64,000 nucleotides of DNA from Pedobacter alluvionis (GTDB taxonomy: Bacteria; Bacteroidota; Bacteroidia; Sphingobacteriales; Sphingobacteriaceae). Of this stretch, positions 53,313 through 63,347 are shown one piece after another (positions within the stretch are counted from its first letter, which is position 1; each line of letters starts with the position of its first letter). Position numbers and translations under genes: made by a program. The DNA lies in assembly GCF_003664035.1 (NCBI RefSeq), contig NZ_RCCK01000014.1:268221-332220 (forward strand). Reading direction: 5' to 3'. The notes below the pieces were generated by a model. The model made no database searches. It had not been told where the DNA came from and saw only the letters and a list, made by a program, of their open reading frames with translations.

Positions 53313-56300
53313 AATAATTTATTTAATTTATCTAACTGCTCGAAACTCAAACCTTTATATGTAAAATCTACCGGACTTAAATGCACTTCCTCTTCGCCCG
53401 ACAACAATTCTATCAAACGCATCAGATTGTTCATATAAGCATCCGAAAGCTGTTTGATGGTGCTGTACTCATACTGCCTGGTATTATAGGCAATAGATAA
53501 CCTTAATGTACCCAAAACAACTTTTCCGGATACATCAAGTTGTGTATCCCTGCCTAGCGTATCAGCCATTTGACTACCATGCGCTTCGGCTGAAAACTCA
53601 AATATCTGCTCGCCTCCGGCAGTGTCTGTTCCGGATCCAAAATCGCCCAGGTAATTAAAGCTTACAGGTGGATTGTCCGAATAATTCTTACCCGCCAGGT
53701 AACGAAGTATGCCGTACCCGATACCTTTGTTTGGTATCCTATGCAGGCAATCTTTTATCTTGAGCAATTGCCTGATCATATCATCACGATCGCTCATCTC
53801 GAATTTCACCGGATAGGCCGATGTAAACCACCCTACAGTTCGCGTAACATCAAGGTCAGCGCCGATATTTTCTCTTCCATGGCCTTCCAGCTTTACCGAT
53901 ATGCTTTCCAGCTCAAACTGATCAGATAAGGCTACGCTTAAAGCGGTGAGCAGGATGTCATTGATCTCTGTTCGGTATGCATGATGACATTTAGTAAGCA
54001 AAAGCACTGTCTGCGCTTCTGAAAGGGAAAATGTAATCGAAGAAACATCTTTGAACAGGTTTTCCCCATGTTCATGATCTACCGGTAAAAGCGCATCACT
54101 ACCAGCGTTCATTACCTGCCAAAACTCATCCTCGGCAAGTAACTCTTCCGTTTTTGTGTAAGCGATTTGCCTTTCCTGCCAGTAGCTAAAGGAATCTGTT
54201 TTTAGGGGAAGTATTAGGGGCTCACCGTTCAGATATTGCTGATAAAGACTGGAAAGGTCTTCAAAAAGGATGCGCCAGGATACTCCATCTGTAACAAGGT
54301 GATGAATAACCAGCAGCAAACGGTCGCCGGTTGTGCCCCGAAATAAACCAACCCTGAATAAGGGTCCTTCAGATAAACTAATGGTGGATTGAATCTGGTT
54401 GCAATATTCCAAAAAAGTAGTTTCATCGGTATAGTTAGTCACCATCAGATCATATCCCTGATCAAGATCCCTGTTTTCCTGCTCCCAGCCTTCCGGTTTT
54501 TGACGATAGACCATTCTCAAAGCATCATGATGAATCACGATCTGATCAAGTACCTTTCTTAATCCCTCTTCATCAACACTGTTTTTACTGAAAAGCAACA
54601 CCGACTGATTAAAATGATGTCTGTCAGGAATTTCTTTAAGAAAAAAATCAGACTGGATCGGACTTAAGGGAATATTTCCTTTAACAACTTCCTGTTCGAT
54701 CTCGCGGGTAACGCTACTGATGTGTGTTACCATATCCTCTAATACGGGGAATTGCATCACCTCGCTTATAGTAAGGGTATAGCCCTTCTGTTTTAGCCTT
54801 GAGACAATCTGAATGGATTTAATTGAATCGCCACCCATTGCAAAAAGATCATCTTTCATACTAATCTGCTCTCTCTTCAATACGTCTGAACAAATGGAAA
54901 TAAGATCTTTTTCCAATTGTGTTTCAGGAGCAACGTATGCTGAAACTTTTTCTGAGCCACTATCAGGAGGTCCGGGAAGAGCCTGTTTGTCAATTTTACC
55001 ATTAGTAGTTAAAGGAAATTCATCCAACTCAACCAAATGATGAGGTACCATATAGGATGGTAACTGTTTTTCAATACGCTGGCGAAGGCCGTTTTTAAGT
55101 TCTTTATAAGCTAACCATTTGTTATTAACGTTAGGAGTTGAGGCTTCTTTTTCTTTCGTAATACCTGTTGCATGAACTTCTGAAATTGCATAAATATTGA
55201 AAAGTTTGGTATCGTGAAGGTCTTCATGCTGATGGATATGAATTTGGAAAAAATGTGAAGTCAATAACTGTTTAATGATTTCCAACCGTCCGTTAATATC
55301 ATGTACTTCTAGAACAATCTGTTTGATTTTGCTCCAATCTGCCTCATCAATTCCTTCCAGAACATCCATTTCCCCCCCTTCTACATCAACCTTTAGCAGG
55401 TCAATTACGTCAATATCATGCGCAGCAATGATAGTGGAAAGGGTTTTAAGATTGCATTCAAATTTCTCTTCCCTTAGGTGACTGTCGAGAAAGCTGTCGA
55501 TCTGAACGTCGCTAACGAGTGCTGAGTTTCGCGCTTCGGTGTTGATCACATATTGGCCCACTGTATTCTTAATATTCAACTGATCTGAATACCTGCTGGA
55601 TAAGGCTGTTGAATTAGGAAAATAGGTAAAAGAAGCGGTTTCTACGAGATTTGATAATCCTTCATTGAAAATCTGAATATCTCCCCCATAAACCGCAACA
55701 TTTAACTTTAACAGTTCAAATATCGGTGGCAGGGGTTCAAATGCATAAATTCTCAGATTTGAGGCGCTCATGCTGCTGTAGAGGGAAAACATTCCTATGT
55801 TAGCGCCAACATCAAATATACAATCCCCGTCTGCGATCCTGATACCATACTGGCTGTAAGTCTTATCTTGAAAGATTTCCTTGTACAGAAATTCCGCTTC
55901 TTTTTTATGATTGGCGTAAACACCGAACTCATTATTTAACTCATAAAATTGAACCCGGCCATTTAAAAAATCGTTTGTTTTATGCTTCAATATGCTTTGT
56001 CCAACAGAAAGAAGGTCGTCTGCCGGGATGTAATAAGCCATCAGGTTTTTGTTCCCTTCTTCATCTGCTTGGAGCACAACTGTTGCTGCCTTAATTCCGG
56101 GTTGTTGCATCATCACCTGCTCTATCTCTTCCATTTCTATCCGGTAACCATTCAGTTTGATTTGCTGATCTTTTCTTCCAACGAATTCAATATTACCATC
56201 CGAAAGCCATCGCCCAAGATCTCCGGTTCTGTACAACCTTTCGCCTGGTTTAAAAGGATTTTCAATAAACTTTTCATCCGTTAGGGATTTTTTATTGAGA

Positions 56301-58954
56301 TAACCTCTTGCCAAACCATCTCCACCGATAAAAATCTCGCCCATAAGGCCAATCGGAACTAATGCCAGCAATTCATCCAGAATATAAATCTGAGTATTAT
56401 CGATAGGTTTGCCCATCGGTACATTGGGCTGGGTAATGATACTGTTCTTTTCGAGGCTTAAAACCGTTGCGCAAATACTAGATTCGGTTGGGCCATAGGC
56501 GTTAAAGTAAGTTCCGACAGTAAGAAATTCCTCTACCTTATTTTTATGGGCCGGCTCTCCTGCCGTAATCAGTTTTCTTAAGGGCTTCATATTGTCAATA
56601 TTCAGCAATTGAAGATAAGCAGGTGGAATTGTGGCAATATCAATAGAATGATCACTGATGAACTGTTCCATCATCCAAGGATTCTTTTTCTTAGACTCCT
56701 CAATAATATATACGGTTCCACCAGCTAGCAGAATGATAAATATTTCTGACATAGAAGCATCAAACGAAGCAGAAGCAAATTGCAGGCCCCGCTCATTTGG
56801 TTTGATATCGAAAATTTTCTGCTGGGAAGCAATGGTATTGACGATGCCCTTATGACTGATCATCACCCCTTTTGGCATACCTGTTGAACCGGAAGTATAG
56901 ATTACATAAGCAAGTTGTTCGGCCCGGACATCCACTTTTGGAAATACATCAACAGCTGAAAGAACATCCAACTGAATATCTATCGCAAATACCTGTCCGC
57001 CAAAACTTTCGATATCAAAGATGTATTCGCTTTGCGTAATTAATAGCTGTAGGCCGGTGTCTTCAATGATATATTCTTTTCTCGCTTTTGGATACGTAGC
57101 GTCAATAGGGACATAAACAGCTCCGGTTTTTAAGATTGCTAAAATGGATATGATCAGATGATGAGACCTGTCTAGCATTACTCCGACAAAAGTTTCCGGA
57201 CTGATTTCGTAATTCTGCAGGAGATAAACGGCTAGTTTATTGGCCTCTTCATTCAGGGTCCTGTAGTCTAATTGCTGATCTTCAAATACAACTGCAATCT
57301 CATCCGGACATTCAACAGCTATTTTTTCGAACCAACTTGTTAGGGTATCATCAGTATGATTAAAGGTAAAGTTGGTGTCATTAAATTCTGTTAACAAACG
57401 ATGCCTTTCAGATTCGTCTATAAAATTTAACGCGCCAACCGGTTGATCGAAATGTTGAATCAATGCATGCGTTAATTCTGCAAGATGATCTGCCATGCGA
57501 TTTACAGTCTCCTGAGTAAAAAGATCGCTATTATACTCAAGTGTAACCTGCAACTCATTTTCATAGGTAACAAAAACAAAAAGCAGGTCAAATTTGCTAA
57601 CTAAATTCTCATATCCGTTATACCTTTCTACACTCAGATCGCCAAGTTGTTGGGTGGTTGCCTCAAAATCACCACCCTGTACGGTAATGGCCACATCAAA
57701 TAATGCGTTTCTACTTTGGTCGCGGTTTATTTTCAACTCTTCAACCAATTGATCAAATGGATAATCCTGATGATCAAATGCGCCTAAAACCGTTGTTTTT
57801 ACTTTCTCTAAGAGTTCCAGAAAAGATTCATGATGATTTAATTTGGTTCGTAATGCCAGCGTATTGATATAAAAACCAATCTGATCCTCCAGGTCTGTAT
57901 GCCCCCTTCCGGCAATTGGGCTTCCTACAATAATATCTTCGTTGTGGGTATATCGGTTCAGAAAAACATTCAGGACAGTTAACAGCCCCATAAAGAGTGT
58001 ACAATCCTGCTGTTGACAAAAATCCTTTATCAATTTACCGGTCCCCGATTGAAATCTTTTTGTTACTCTTGCCCCGTTAAAAGTTTGAACAGCAGGTCTG
58101 AGCTTATCAGTTTGTAAAGCAAGAACAGGAAGCTCGCCGCTAAATATATCCAGCCAGTAATCTCTGAGTTTTTCTGCTGTGTTGCTACTTAACTGCGCCT
58201 GTTGCCATACTGCGAAATCTTTATAGTTTATTCGCAAAGGAGCCAATCCGTGATGCTTTCCTAAAAGACCTGCATTATAGATCAGCAACAACTCTTTGAC
58301 TAAGATTCCCATTGACCAAGCGTCGCTAACGATGTGATGCATAACATAGCTAAAAATCCAAACGTTATCTTCGGTATGGAAAATCGAAAAACGAATCAAT
58401 GGCCCCGAAGCAAGATCAAACGGCCGTTTAAAATTCAATTCCAACAAACGCTTTACTTCCTCATTTTTTTCAGCCACCGCCCGGAGATCTTTTATTTCCA
58501 GATCAAATGGCAGTTTATCCGGAGAACAGATATGCTGTTTCACGATATACGTTAGATCCTCTCTGAAAACTGTTCTGAGGATCTCGTGGCGTTCTATCAG
58601 TGTTCTTAAGGCCGTTTCAAAATTTTCAACAACCAGATTCCCGTTAAAAATATACACTCCGGGTATATTGTATGCAATATCCCCACTATTGAGCTGGTTT
58701 AAGATCCATAATCTGCGTTGAGAGGAGGACAGGACATAACTATCCTCTAGTGCTGCTACAGGTATCCTATTGAAATCTTCTATTTTCTGCTGTTCTTTCA
58801 GATAACCGATCAGCAACTCTTTTTTTAATTTCAATTCAGACAAAAGATCGGGAGGAATATTGTTGATGGCGGTATGGATTTTTAATTGATTTCCATCCAA
58901 AAGCTCAATCTTTATATTATAAGATAATAACCGGTCAATAAGTTCTTCAATCAT
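53309..58954 (-). CDS. NRPS protein C-A(FkbM methyltransferase)-PCP-E
   Basis: 1881 residues. TubC-type docking domain 1-56 (MIEELIDRLLSYNIKIELL), C domain about 70-490 of L-accepting type (SSSQRRLWIL, HHIVSDAWS near 206). The A domain starts about 525: YTSGSTGMPKGVM near 688, SFDASMSE, FNAYGPTESSIC, LGRWLSDGNIEFVGRKDQQIKLNG split for length at A7-A8. A FkbM-type methyltransferase is inserted between motifs A8 and A10, about 1000-1240 (VFDVGANIGMF near 1046, FEPLPPIFELLKLN, LLKVDVEGGEMDVLEG near 1191). A10 follows (NGKIDK near 1323). PCP GGDSIKS near 1377, E domain about 1425-1860 (HHLVTDGVSW, EGHGREN, FNYLGDFG). Pocket by hand: D-A-S-T-I-A-A-I-C-K, close to Tyr/aromatic codes. It should add a methylated D-aromatic residue. 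Confidence 0.93.
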   Translation of the reverse strand: MIEELIDRLLSYNIKIELLDGNQLKIHTAINNIPPDLLSELKLKKELLIGYLKEQQKIEDFNRIPVAALEDSYVLSSSQRRLWILNQLNSGDIAYNIPGVYIFNGNLVVENFETALRTLIERHEILRTVFREDLTYIVKQHICSPDKLPFDLEIKDLRAVAEKNEEVKRLLELNFKRPFDLASGPLIRFSIFHTEDNVWIFSYVMHHIVSDAWSMGILVKELLLIYNAGLLGKHHGLAPLRINYKDFAVWQQAQLSSNTAEKLRDYWLDIFSGELPVLALQTDKLRPAVQTFNGARVTKRFQSGTGKLIKDFCQQQDCTLFMGLLTVLNVFLNRYTHNEDIIVGSPIAGRGHTDLEDQIGFYINTLALRTKLNHHESFLELLEKVKTTVLGAFDHQDYPFDQLVEELKINRDQSRNALFDVAITVQGGDFEATTQQLGDLSVERYNGYENLVSKFDLLFVFVTYENELQVTLEYNSDLFTQETVNRMADHLAELTHALIQHFDQPVGALNFIDESERHRLLTEFNDTNFTFNHTDDTLTSWFEKIAVECPDEIAVVFEDQQLDYRTLNEEANKLAVYLLQNYEISPETFVGVMLDRSHHLIISILAILKTGAVYVPIDATYPKARKEYIIEDTGLQLLITQSEYIFDIESFGGQVFAIDIQLDVLSAVDVFPKVDVRAEQLAYVIYTSGSTGMPKGVMISHKGIVNTIASQQKIFDIKPNERGLQFASASFDASMSEIFIILLAGGTVYIIEESKKKNPWMMEQFISDHSIDIATIPPAYLQLLNIDNMKPLRKLITAGEPAHKNKVEEFLTVGTYFNAYGPTESSICATVLSLEKNSIITQPNVPMGKPIDNTQIYILDELLALVPIGLMGEIFIGGDGLARGYLNKKSLTDEKFIENPFKPGERLYRTGDLGRWLSDGNIEFVGRKDQQIKLNGYRIEMEEIEQVMMQQPGIKAATVVLQADEEGNKNLMAYYIPADDLLSVGQSILKHKTNDFLNGRVQFYELNNEFGVYANHKKEAEFLYKEIFQDKTYSQYGIRIADGDCIFDVGANIGMFSLYSSMSASNLRIYAFEPLPPIFELLKLNVAVYGGDIQIFNEGLSNLVETASFTYFPNSTALSSRYSDQLNIKNTVGQYVINTEARNSALVSDVQIDSFLDSHLREEKFECNLKTLSTIIAAHDIDVIDLLKVDVEGGEMDVLEGIDEADWSKIKQIVLEVHDINGRLEIIKQLLTSHFFQIHIHQHEDLHDTKLFNIYAISEVHATGITKEKEASTPNVNNKWLAYKELKNGLRQRIEKQLPSYMVPHHLVELDEFPLTTNGKIDKQALPGPPDSGSEKVSAYVAPETQLEKDLISICSDVLKREQISMKDDLFAMGGDSIKSIQIVSRLKQKGYTLTISEVMQFPVLEDMVTHISSVTREIEQEVVKGNIPLSPIQSDFFLKEIPDRHHFNQSVLLFSKNSVDEEGLRKVLDQIVIHHDALRMVYRQKPEGWEQENRDLDQGYDLMVTNYTDETTFLEYCNQIQSTISLSEGPLFRVGLFRGTTGDRLLLVIHHLVTDGVSWRILFEDLSSLYQQYLNGEPLILPLKTDSFSYWQERQIAYTKTEELLAEDEFWQVMNAGSDALLPVDHEHGENLFKDVSSITFSLSEAQTVLLLTKCHHAYRTEINDILLTALSVALSDQFELESISVKLEGHGRENIGADLDVTRTVGWFTSAYPVKFEMSDRDDMIRQLLKIKDCLHRIPNKGIGYGILRYLAGKNYSDNPPVSFNYLGDFGSGTDTAGGEQIFEFSAEAHGSQMADTLGRDTQLDVSGKVVLGTLRLSIAYNTRQYEYSTIKQLSDAYMNNLMRLIELLSGEEEVHLSPVDFTYKGLSFEQLDKLNKLL

Positions 58955-58957
58955 AGT

Positions 58958-61900
58958 TTAGAGTATAAAATTTTGTTCAGTTGTTAAATCCGCATCCTGC
59001 ACTTCTTTCCCTTGCCTAGCCCAAATCTTTCTTGAAATATCTTTACCGATTTCTTCAATAGTGGCATATTTAAAAAGATCTGCCAATTTGATTCTTACAT
59101 TAAATTCTTTATGAATACAGGTCACAAGTTTCATTGCTTTTAAACTGTTTCCTCCAAGCAGGAAGAAATTATCCAGTACGCTGATATCTTGCCTGCGAAG
59201 GATTTCCGACCATATTTCCAATATTTTTTCTTCGATTTCGTTTCTAGGGGCGATAATCGGAACTTTCTCTTTCACTCCTGATTCCAGTGTAGCTAATTTA
59301 CCTTTATCAACTTTCCCATTAACGGTTAAAGGCATGGCCTCCAGCCTAATAAAATGATCCGGAATCATGTAAGCGGGCAGTGTTGACGACAGTGATTTTC
59401 GGATTGAAATCATATCCAAATCGTCTTTACAGACCATATAAGCAGCAAGTTCTTTATCCCCTTCTGGATTAGGCTTTACAAGGACAACCACATTTTCAAT
59501 CCCATCAATTTCAGCGATGTTCATTTCAATTTCTTCAATTTCTATCCTGTATCCACGAACCTTAACCTGATGATCCATACGTCCTAAAAATGCCAGTTCG
59601 CCGGAGGCCGACCACCTTCCCAGATCCCCTGTTCTATACATTTTTTTATCTGCCACAAATGGATCATTGATAAATTTTTCTGTAGTCAGAGAAGTATTAA
59701 AAAGATAACCAGAAGATACTCCATCACCTCCAATGCAAATCTCACCGATTACGCCTATGGGGCAAAGTGCTGATTTGGAGTTAAGCACATAGATATTGGC
59801 GTGGCTGGCCGGTTTACCAATCATGACAGGTTGGTTTGGGTGGAGCTCTTTTGCAACACAACCTACGGTTCCTTCCGTTGGTCCATATTCATTATAGACC
59901 CTTATTTCTGGATGAATCTTTTTTAAAGCCTCTACCTGTTTTGTCGTCACCTCTTCACCGCCAACGATGGCGTACTTAATCACATTACTCCGTAAATTAA
60001 GCTGGCTTAAAACATTAATATGCGATGGCGTCAATTTGATACTGTTGATTCCACTTTCCTCACTAAAACTGTGTTTCAGGATGTCGTATAGTTCTTCTTC
60101 AGGGTGATAAATATGAATTTTCCCTCCCTGAGTTAATGGACAAAAAATACTGGTTACCGTGAGGTCAAAAGACAGGGATGTAAAAAGTCCAAAACTCGCT
60201 GGTATACCATCTTTAAAATAATAGCTGTTGGCCCAGCTAATGTATGCTGCAAGATTGGCATTGGTTATTACACATCCCTTCGGAAAACCAGTTGAGCCCG
60301 AAGTGTAGATTACATAGGCCATATCTGAGGAAACCGAAGCGTTGATATTTTCAGCACTGTAGGCATCTGCTTTACCTGAAAACAAATCGATGGCTTTCTT
60401 ATCTATTGCAGCCTTGCACTTGCTGTCAGAAATCATAAAATCTATCTTTTGCTGTGGATAAAGCGGATCAAAAGGCAAATAGGCAGCCCCTGATTTTAGT
60501 ATGCCTAACAAGGCAACAATTAGCCATTGGCTACGCTCAAGTTTTACAGCAACCAGATCTCCCCTGCCCAGCTGCTTATCCTCCTGAAGGTGCCTGCAAT
60601 AACGATTGGCGAGTTGATTAAGTTCGCCATAAGTTAGCTGCTGATCATTAAACGCGAGCGCTATTGTGCCGGGTTGTTTTCTTGCCTGATCTTCAAAAAG
60701 ATCTACCACAGTTTTCGTTAAAACGGAACTGGTATTATTCCCATTAAAATCAACCAGCAGCAGTTGCTTTTCTACTTTGCTCAAGAAATCCACTTCCTGT
60801 ATGGCGCTTTCCGGATTGGTAATTACCGCCATCATTAATTGCTCAAAATGGCCGGCCAGCTGATCAGCCTGCGCCACGCTGTACAGATCGCTATTATATT
60901 CGATATTCAGGTGTATCTCATCATTTGTTTCAATAAATCCGAAACCCAGGTCAAATTTACTCACTACCGATCCGCTCTCTTCATAAGACTTTACGATAAT
61001 TTCACTTGAAGTTTCTGGCACCTGAGGCTGGTCCAATTTTGTATTCTGCAACATCACCATAACATCAAACAGAACGTTTCTGGCAGGATCCCTTTTCAAA
61101 TCGAGCTCAGCAACCAGTTCATCAAACGGATAAGACTGGTGTTCATGCGCTTCGAGCATGCTTTGCCGTACAGCGCATAAGAGTGCTTCAAAACTCATCC
61201 CTTCTTCAAAACGCATCCGGAGGGCAAGTGTATTGATATAAAACCCGATCTGCTGCTCAAGGTCTACATGGTCTCTGCCCGCTACCGGTGTACCGATGAT
61301 AATATCATCCTGATTAGAATAGCGATGAAGTAAAGCATAAACTATACTTAACAATCCCACAAACAAAGTTGCTCCATGTTCTTGGCTCAGGTTTTTTATT
61401 CCAGTGGTTAAACTGCTATTAATCCGGCGGCTCAATACGCCTCCGTTATATGTTTTCACCAAAGGCCTTAACTTATCGGAGCCCATATCTAACACTGGCA
61501 GTTCACCCTCCAGTTTGGCCAGCCAATAATCCCTGTGCAAACTCATTTGCGGTTGTTGCAATTGCAATTGCTGCCAGGCTGCATAATCTTTATAGTGTAT
61601 GGGCAATGGTTTAAGGGGCAGCACCCCGGCTTCTGTGAGTGACCGATAAAAATAAAGCAGTTCATTCAGTAAAATTCCCATTGACCAGGCATCACTGATG
61701 ATGTGGTGCATCACATACACCAACACCCATTTCCCAGGAGCGCACGCACATAAATGGATGCGGATTAAGGCATCTGCAGAGAGATCAAAGGTGCGAAACG
61801 AGAGTTCATTGACATATCCTGAAAGCTCGGCAACGGAAAGAGCTTGATTATGCTGTGGTTCGTATACCATTTTAAGCCTGTGATCTTCGGGATCAAGAAT

Positions 61901-62317
61901 CACCTGCCTGGGTTCTCCATTGTCATCCTGCGTAAAAATGGTTCTTAAACTTTCGTGCCTTTCAACTAGCTTATGAAATGCTTCTTCAAGCGCTTTGATG
62001 TTCAAAGGTCCTTCTATCACATACGCCCTGGCAATGTTATAGGCGGCATTTATTTCTTCAAATTGTCCGAGTATCCATAGTCTTCTCTGAGAAGAAGATA
62101 AGCTATAATCACTGTCGGGGCTCAATGCTGCAATTCTGTTAAAACTAACAGTACTGGTATTCTGCTTCAGATAAGCGATAATCTGTTCTTTAAATTGTCT
62201 GATTTCAAGCAACATTTCTGCTGTCAGGTCCCCATCAATTTCAATATTTTCACCTTTTAAAGACAATCTTATATTGGACTTCCTTAAATCTCTTATTATT
62301 GTTTTGATATCTTTCAT
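58958..62317 (-). CDS. NRPS protein C-A-PCP
   Basis: 1119 residues. An N-terminal TubC-type docking domain (1-52, MKDIKTIIRDLRKSNIRLSL) is followed by a C domain about 65-500 (SSSQRRLWIL, HHIISDAWS near 200), an A domain about 525-1015 (YTSGSTGFPKGCV near 671, SFDLTVTS, YNEYGPTEGTVGC, NGKVDKGKL near 1002) and a PCP (GGNSLKA near 1054). The pocket residues I read by alignment to GrsA are D-L-T-K-I-G-E-V-G-K, near-identical to codes for Asn/Asp. There is no E domain, and the next C domain is of the L-accepting type, so the residue is L. The hydroxylase gene just upstream fits beta-hydroxylation of this residue. Only 3 bp separates it from the next NRPS gene. Confidence 0.93.
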   Translation of the reverse strand: MKDIKTIIRDLRKSNIRLSLKGENIEIDGDLTAEMLLEIRQFKEQIIAYLKQNTSTVSFNRIAALSPDSDYSLSSSQRRLWILGQFEEINAAYNIARAYVIEGPLNIKALEEAFHKLVERHESLRTIFTQDDNGEPRQVILDPEDHRLKMVYEPQHNQALSVAELSGYVNELSFRTFDLSADALIRIHLCACAPGKWVLVYVMHHIISDAWSMGILLNELLYFYRSLTEAGVLPLKPLPIHYKDYAAWQQLQLQQPQMSLHRDYWLAKLEGELPVLDMGSDKLRPLVKTYNGGVLSRRINSSLTTGIKNLSQEHGATLFVGLLSIVYALLHRYSNQDDIIIGTPVAGRDHVDLEQQIGFYINTLALRMRFEEGMSFEALLCAVRQSMLEAHEHQSYPFDELVAELDLKRDPARNVLFDVMVMLQNTKLDQPQVPETSSEIIVKSYEESGSVVSKFDLGFGFIETNDEIHLNIEYNSDLYSVAQADQLAGHFEQLMMAVITNPESAIQEVDFLSKVEKQLLLVDFNGNNTSSVLTKTVVDLFEDQARKQPGTIALAFNDQQLTYGELNQLANRYCRHLQEDKQLGRGDLVAVKLERSQWLIVALLGILKSGAAYLPFDPLYPQQKIDFMISDSKCKAAIDKKAIDLFSGKADAYSAENINASVSSDMAYVIYTSGSTGFPKGCVITNANLAAYISWANSYYFKDGIPASFGLFTSLSFDLTVTSIFCPLTQGGKIHIYHPEEELYDILKHSFSEESGINSIKLTPSHINVLSQLNLRSNVIKYAIVGGEEVTTKQVEALKKIHPEIRVYNEYGPTEGTVGCVAKELHPNQPVMIGKPASHANIYVLNSKSALCPIGVIGEICIGGDGVSSGYLFNTSLTTEKFINDPFVADKKMYRTGDLGRWSASGELAFLGRMDHQVKVRGYRIEIEEIEMNIAEIDGIENVVVLVKPNPEGDKELAAYMVCKDDLDMISIRKSLSSTLPAYMIPDHFIRLEAMPLTVNGKVDKGKLATLESGVKEKVPIIAPRNEIEEKILEIWSEILRRQDISVLDNFFLLGGNSLKAMKLVTCIHKEFNVRIKLADLFKYATIEEIGKDISRKIWARQGKEVQDADLTTEQNFIL

Positions 62318-62359
62318 CCCTGCGGGTTATCATATTGTATTCAATTGTTAAGCTGCTCT

Positions 62360-63334
62360 TTAGCACATGCTCACATATATTTTTCGGTCTCCTTTAAATG
62401 GCATTCGTCCATGTGCCATCAGCATGTTATCCAACATCAACACATCGCCTTTTTCCCATTTAAACATAAATGCCTGTTCAAAATGCTGTTCTGTAATTTC
62501 GCTTAAGTATTGTTCCGGAATTTCCTCATCATTGCCGAAATAGGCATATTGGGGATATTTGTGTTTGTTTTTGGAATACATCATTTTTAGTGCACGGTAA
62601 ATATCTTCCGGCAGGTTTGAGGGATGGAACTGGTTTGCCTGATTAAACCATACCTTTTCTTTAGTTAGTGGATGTACTTCAACGCCTGCGCCTAACTGAC
62701 TCAGACAAAGAAAATCGCCATCCCATTTAAACTGAATATCATTGGCCTTACAATAGTCCTCAACCACAGATTTATCATGTGTTTCGAAGGTGTCCATCCA
62801 ACTTTTACCCGCACCAACAGCTCCATTCAAACAACGGGTGTATTTAACACCATATTCCTCAAATGCCTTTACCATATCCTGATCAAGCGTTTTCAGGATG
62901 CTCCGACAGTCCAGTACCGGTGTTTCTCCCCCTTCTTCTGCAGGCGTTTTACAAAAGAAAAAAATCAGTCCGGGCCATTTATTGGAATAAGACATTTCGT
63001 TGTGCAACGAAATCCGGTATTCTTTTGGATATTCTGTTGAGGTATAAACATTATCAGACAGCTTGGTCCGCGGAGAATTTCCGTCTACGTAATCGAAATT
63101 TGATGCACCGGCACAAATTTCTTTCACTTTTAAAAACTCCTCTTTATCATTGATATCAAACCCTCGAAATAGGATACCGCCATGTTTTAACAGCATTTGA
63201 TATAAGTTGCCTTTTTCTTTTTCAAGATATTGTAAAAGGTGCTGCAGCGTTAATAAGGCACCTTCTTTTGGCCTCACTACAATAATAGTCTGATCTGCTT
63301 TTTTTAATGACTCAATAAGGATGTCTGTCTGCAT
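62360..63334 (-). CDS. TauD/SyrP-type Fe(II)/2-oxoglutarate hydroxylase
   Basis: 324-residue non-haem iron dioxygenase of the TauD/TfdA clan, close to SyrP and clavaminate-synthase-like NRPS tailoring enzymes. The iron-binding HxE is in ISLHNEMSYSN (His, Glu), the distal His in LMAHGRMPF and the 2-oxoglutarate Arg in KGDRKIYVSM. FFFCKTPAEEGGETPVLDCR is a family block. Such enzymes beta-hydroxylate Asp or Asn, free or on a carrier. It lies between a partial NRPS gene (13 bp) and the gene with the Asn/Asp-like A domain (42 bp), so a beta-hydroxy-Asn or -Asp product is the natural inference. HxE rather than HxD is acceptable in the clan. Confidence 0.88.
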   Translation of the reverse strand: MQTDILIESLKKADQTIIVVRPKEGALLTLQHLLQYLEKEKGNLYQMLLKHGGILFRGFDINDKEEFLKVKEICAGASNFDYVDGNSPRTKLSDNVYTSTEYPKEYRISLHNEMSYSNKWPGLIFFFCKTPAEEGGETPVLDCRSILKTLDQDMVKAFEEYGVKYTRCLNGAVGAGKSWMDTFETHDKSVVEDYCKANDIQFKWDGDFLCLSQLGAGVEVHPLTKEKVWFNQANQFHPSNLPEDIYRALKMMYSKNKHKYPQYAYFGNDEEIPEQYLSEITEQHFEQAFMFKWEKGDVLMLDNMLMAHGRMPFKGDRKIYVSMC

Positions 63335-63347
63335 CGTGCTTTGGTGA

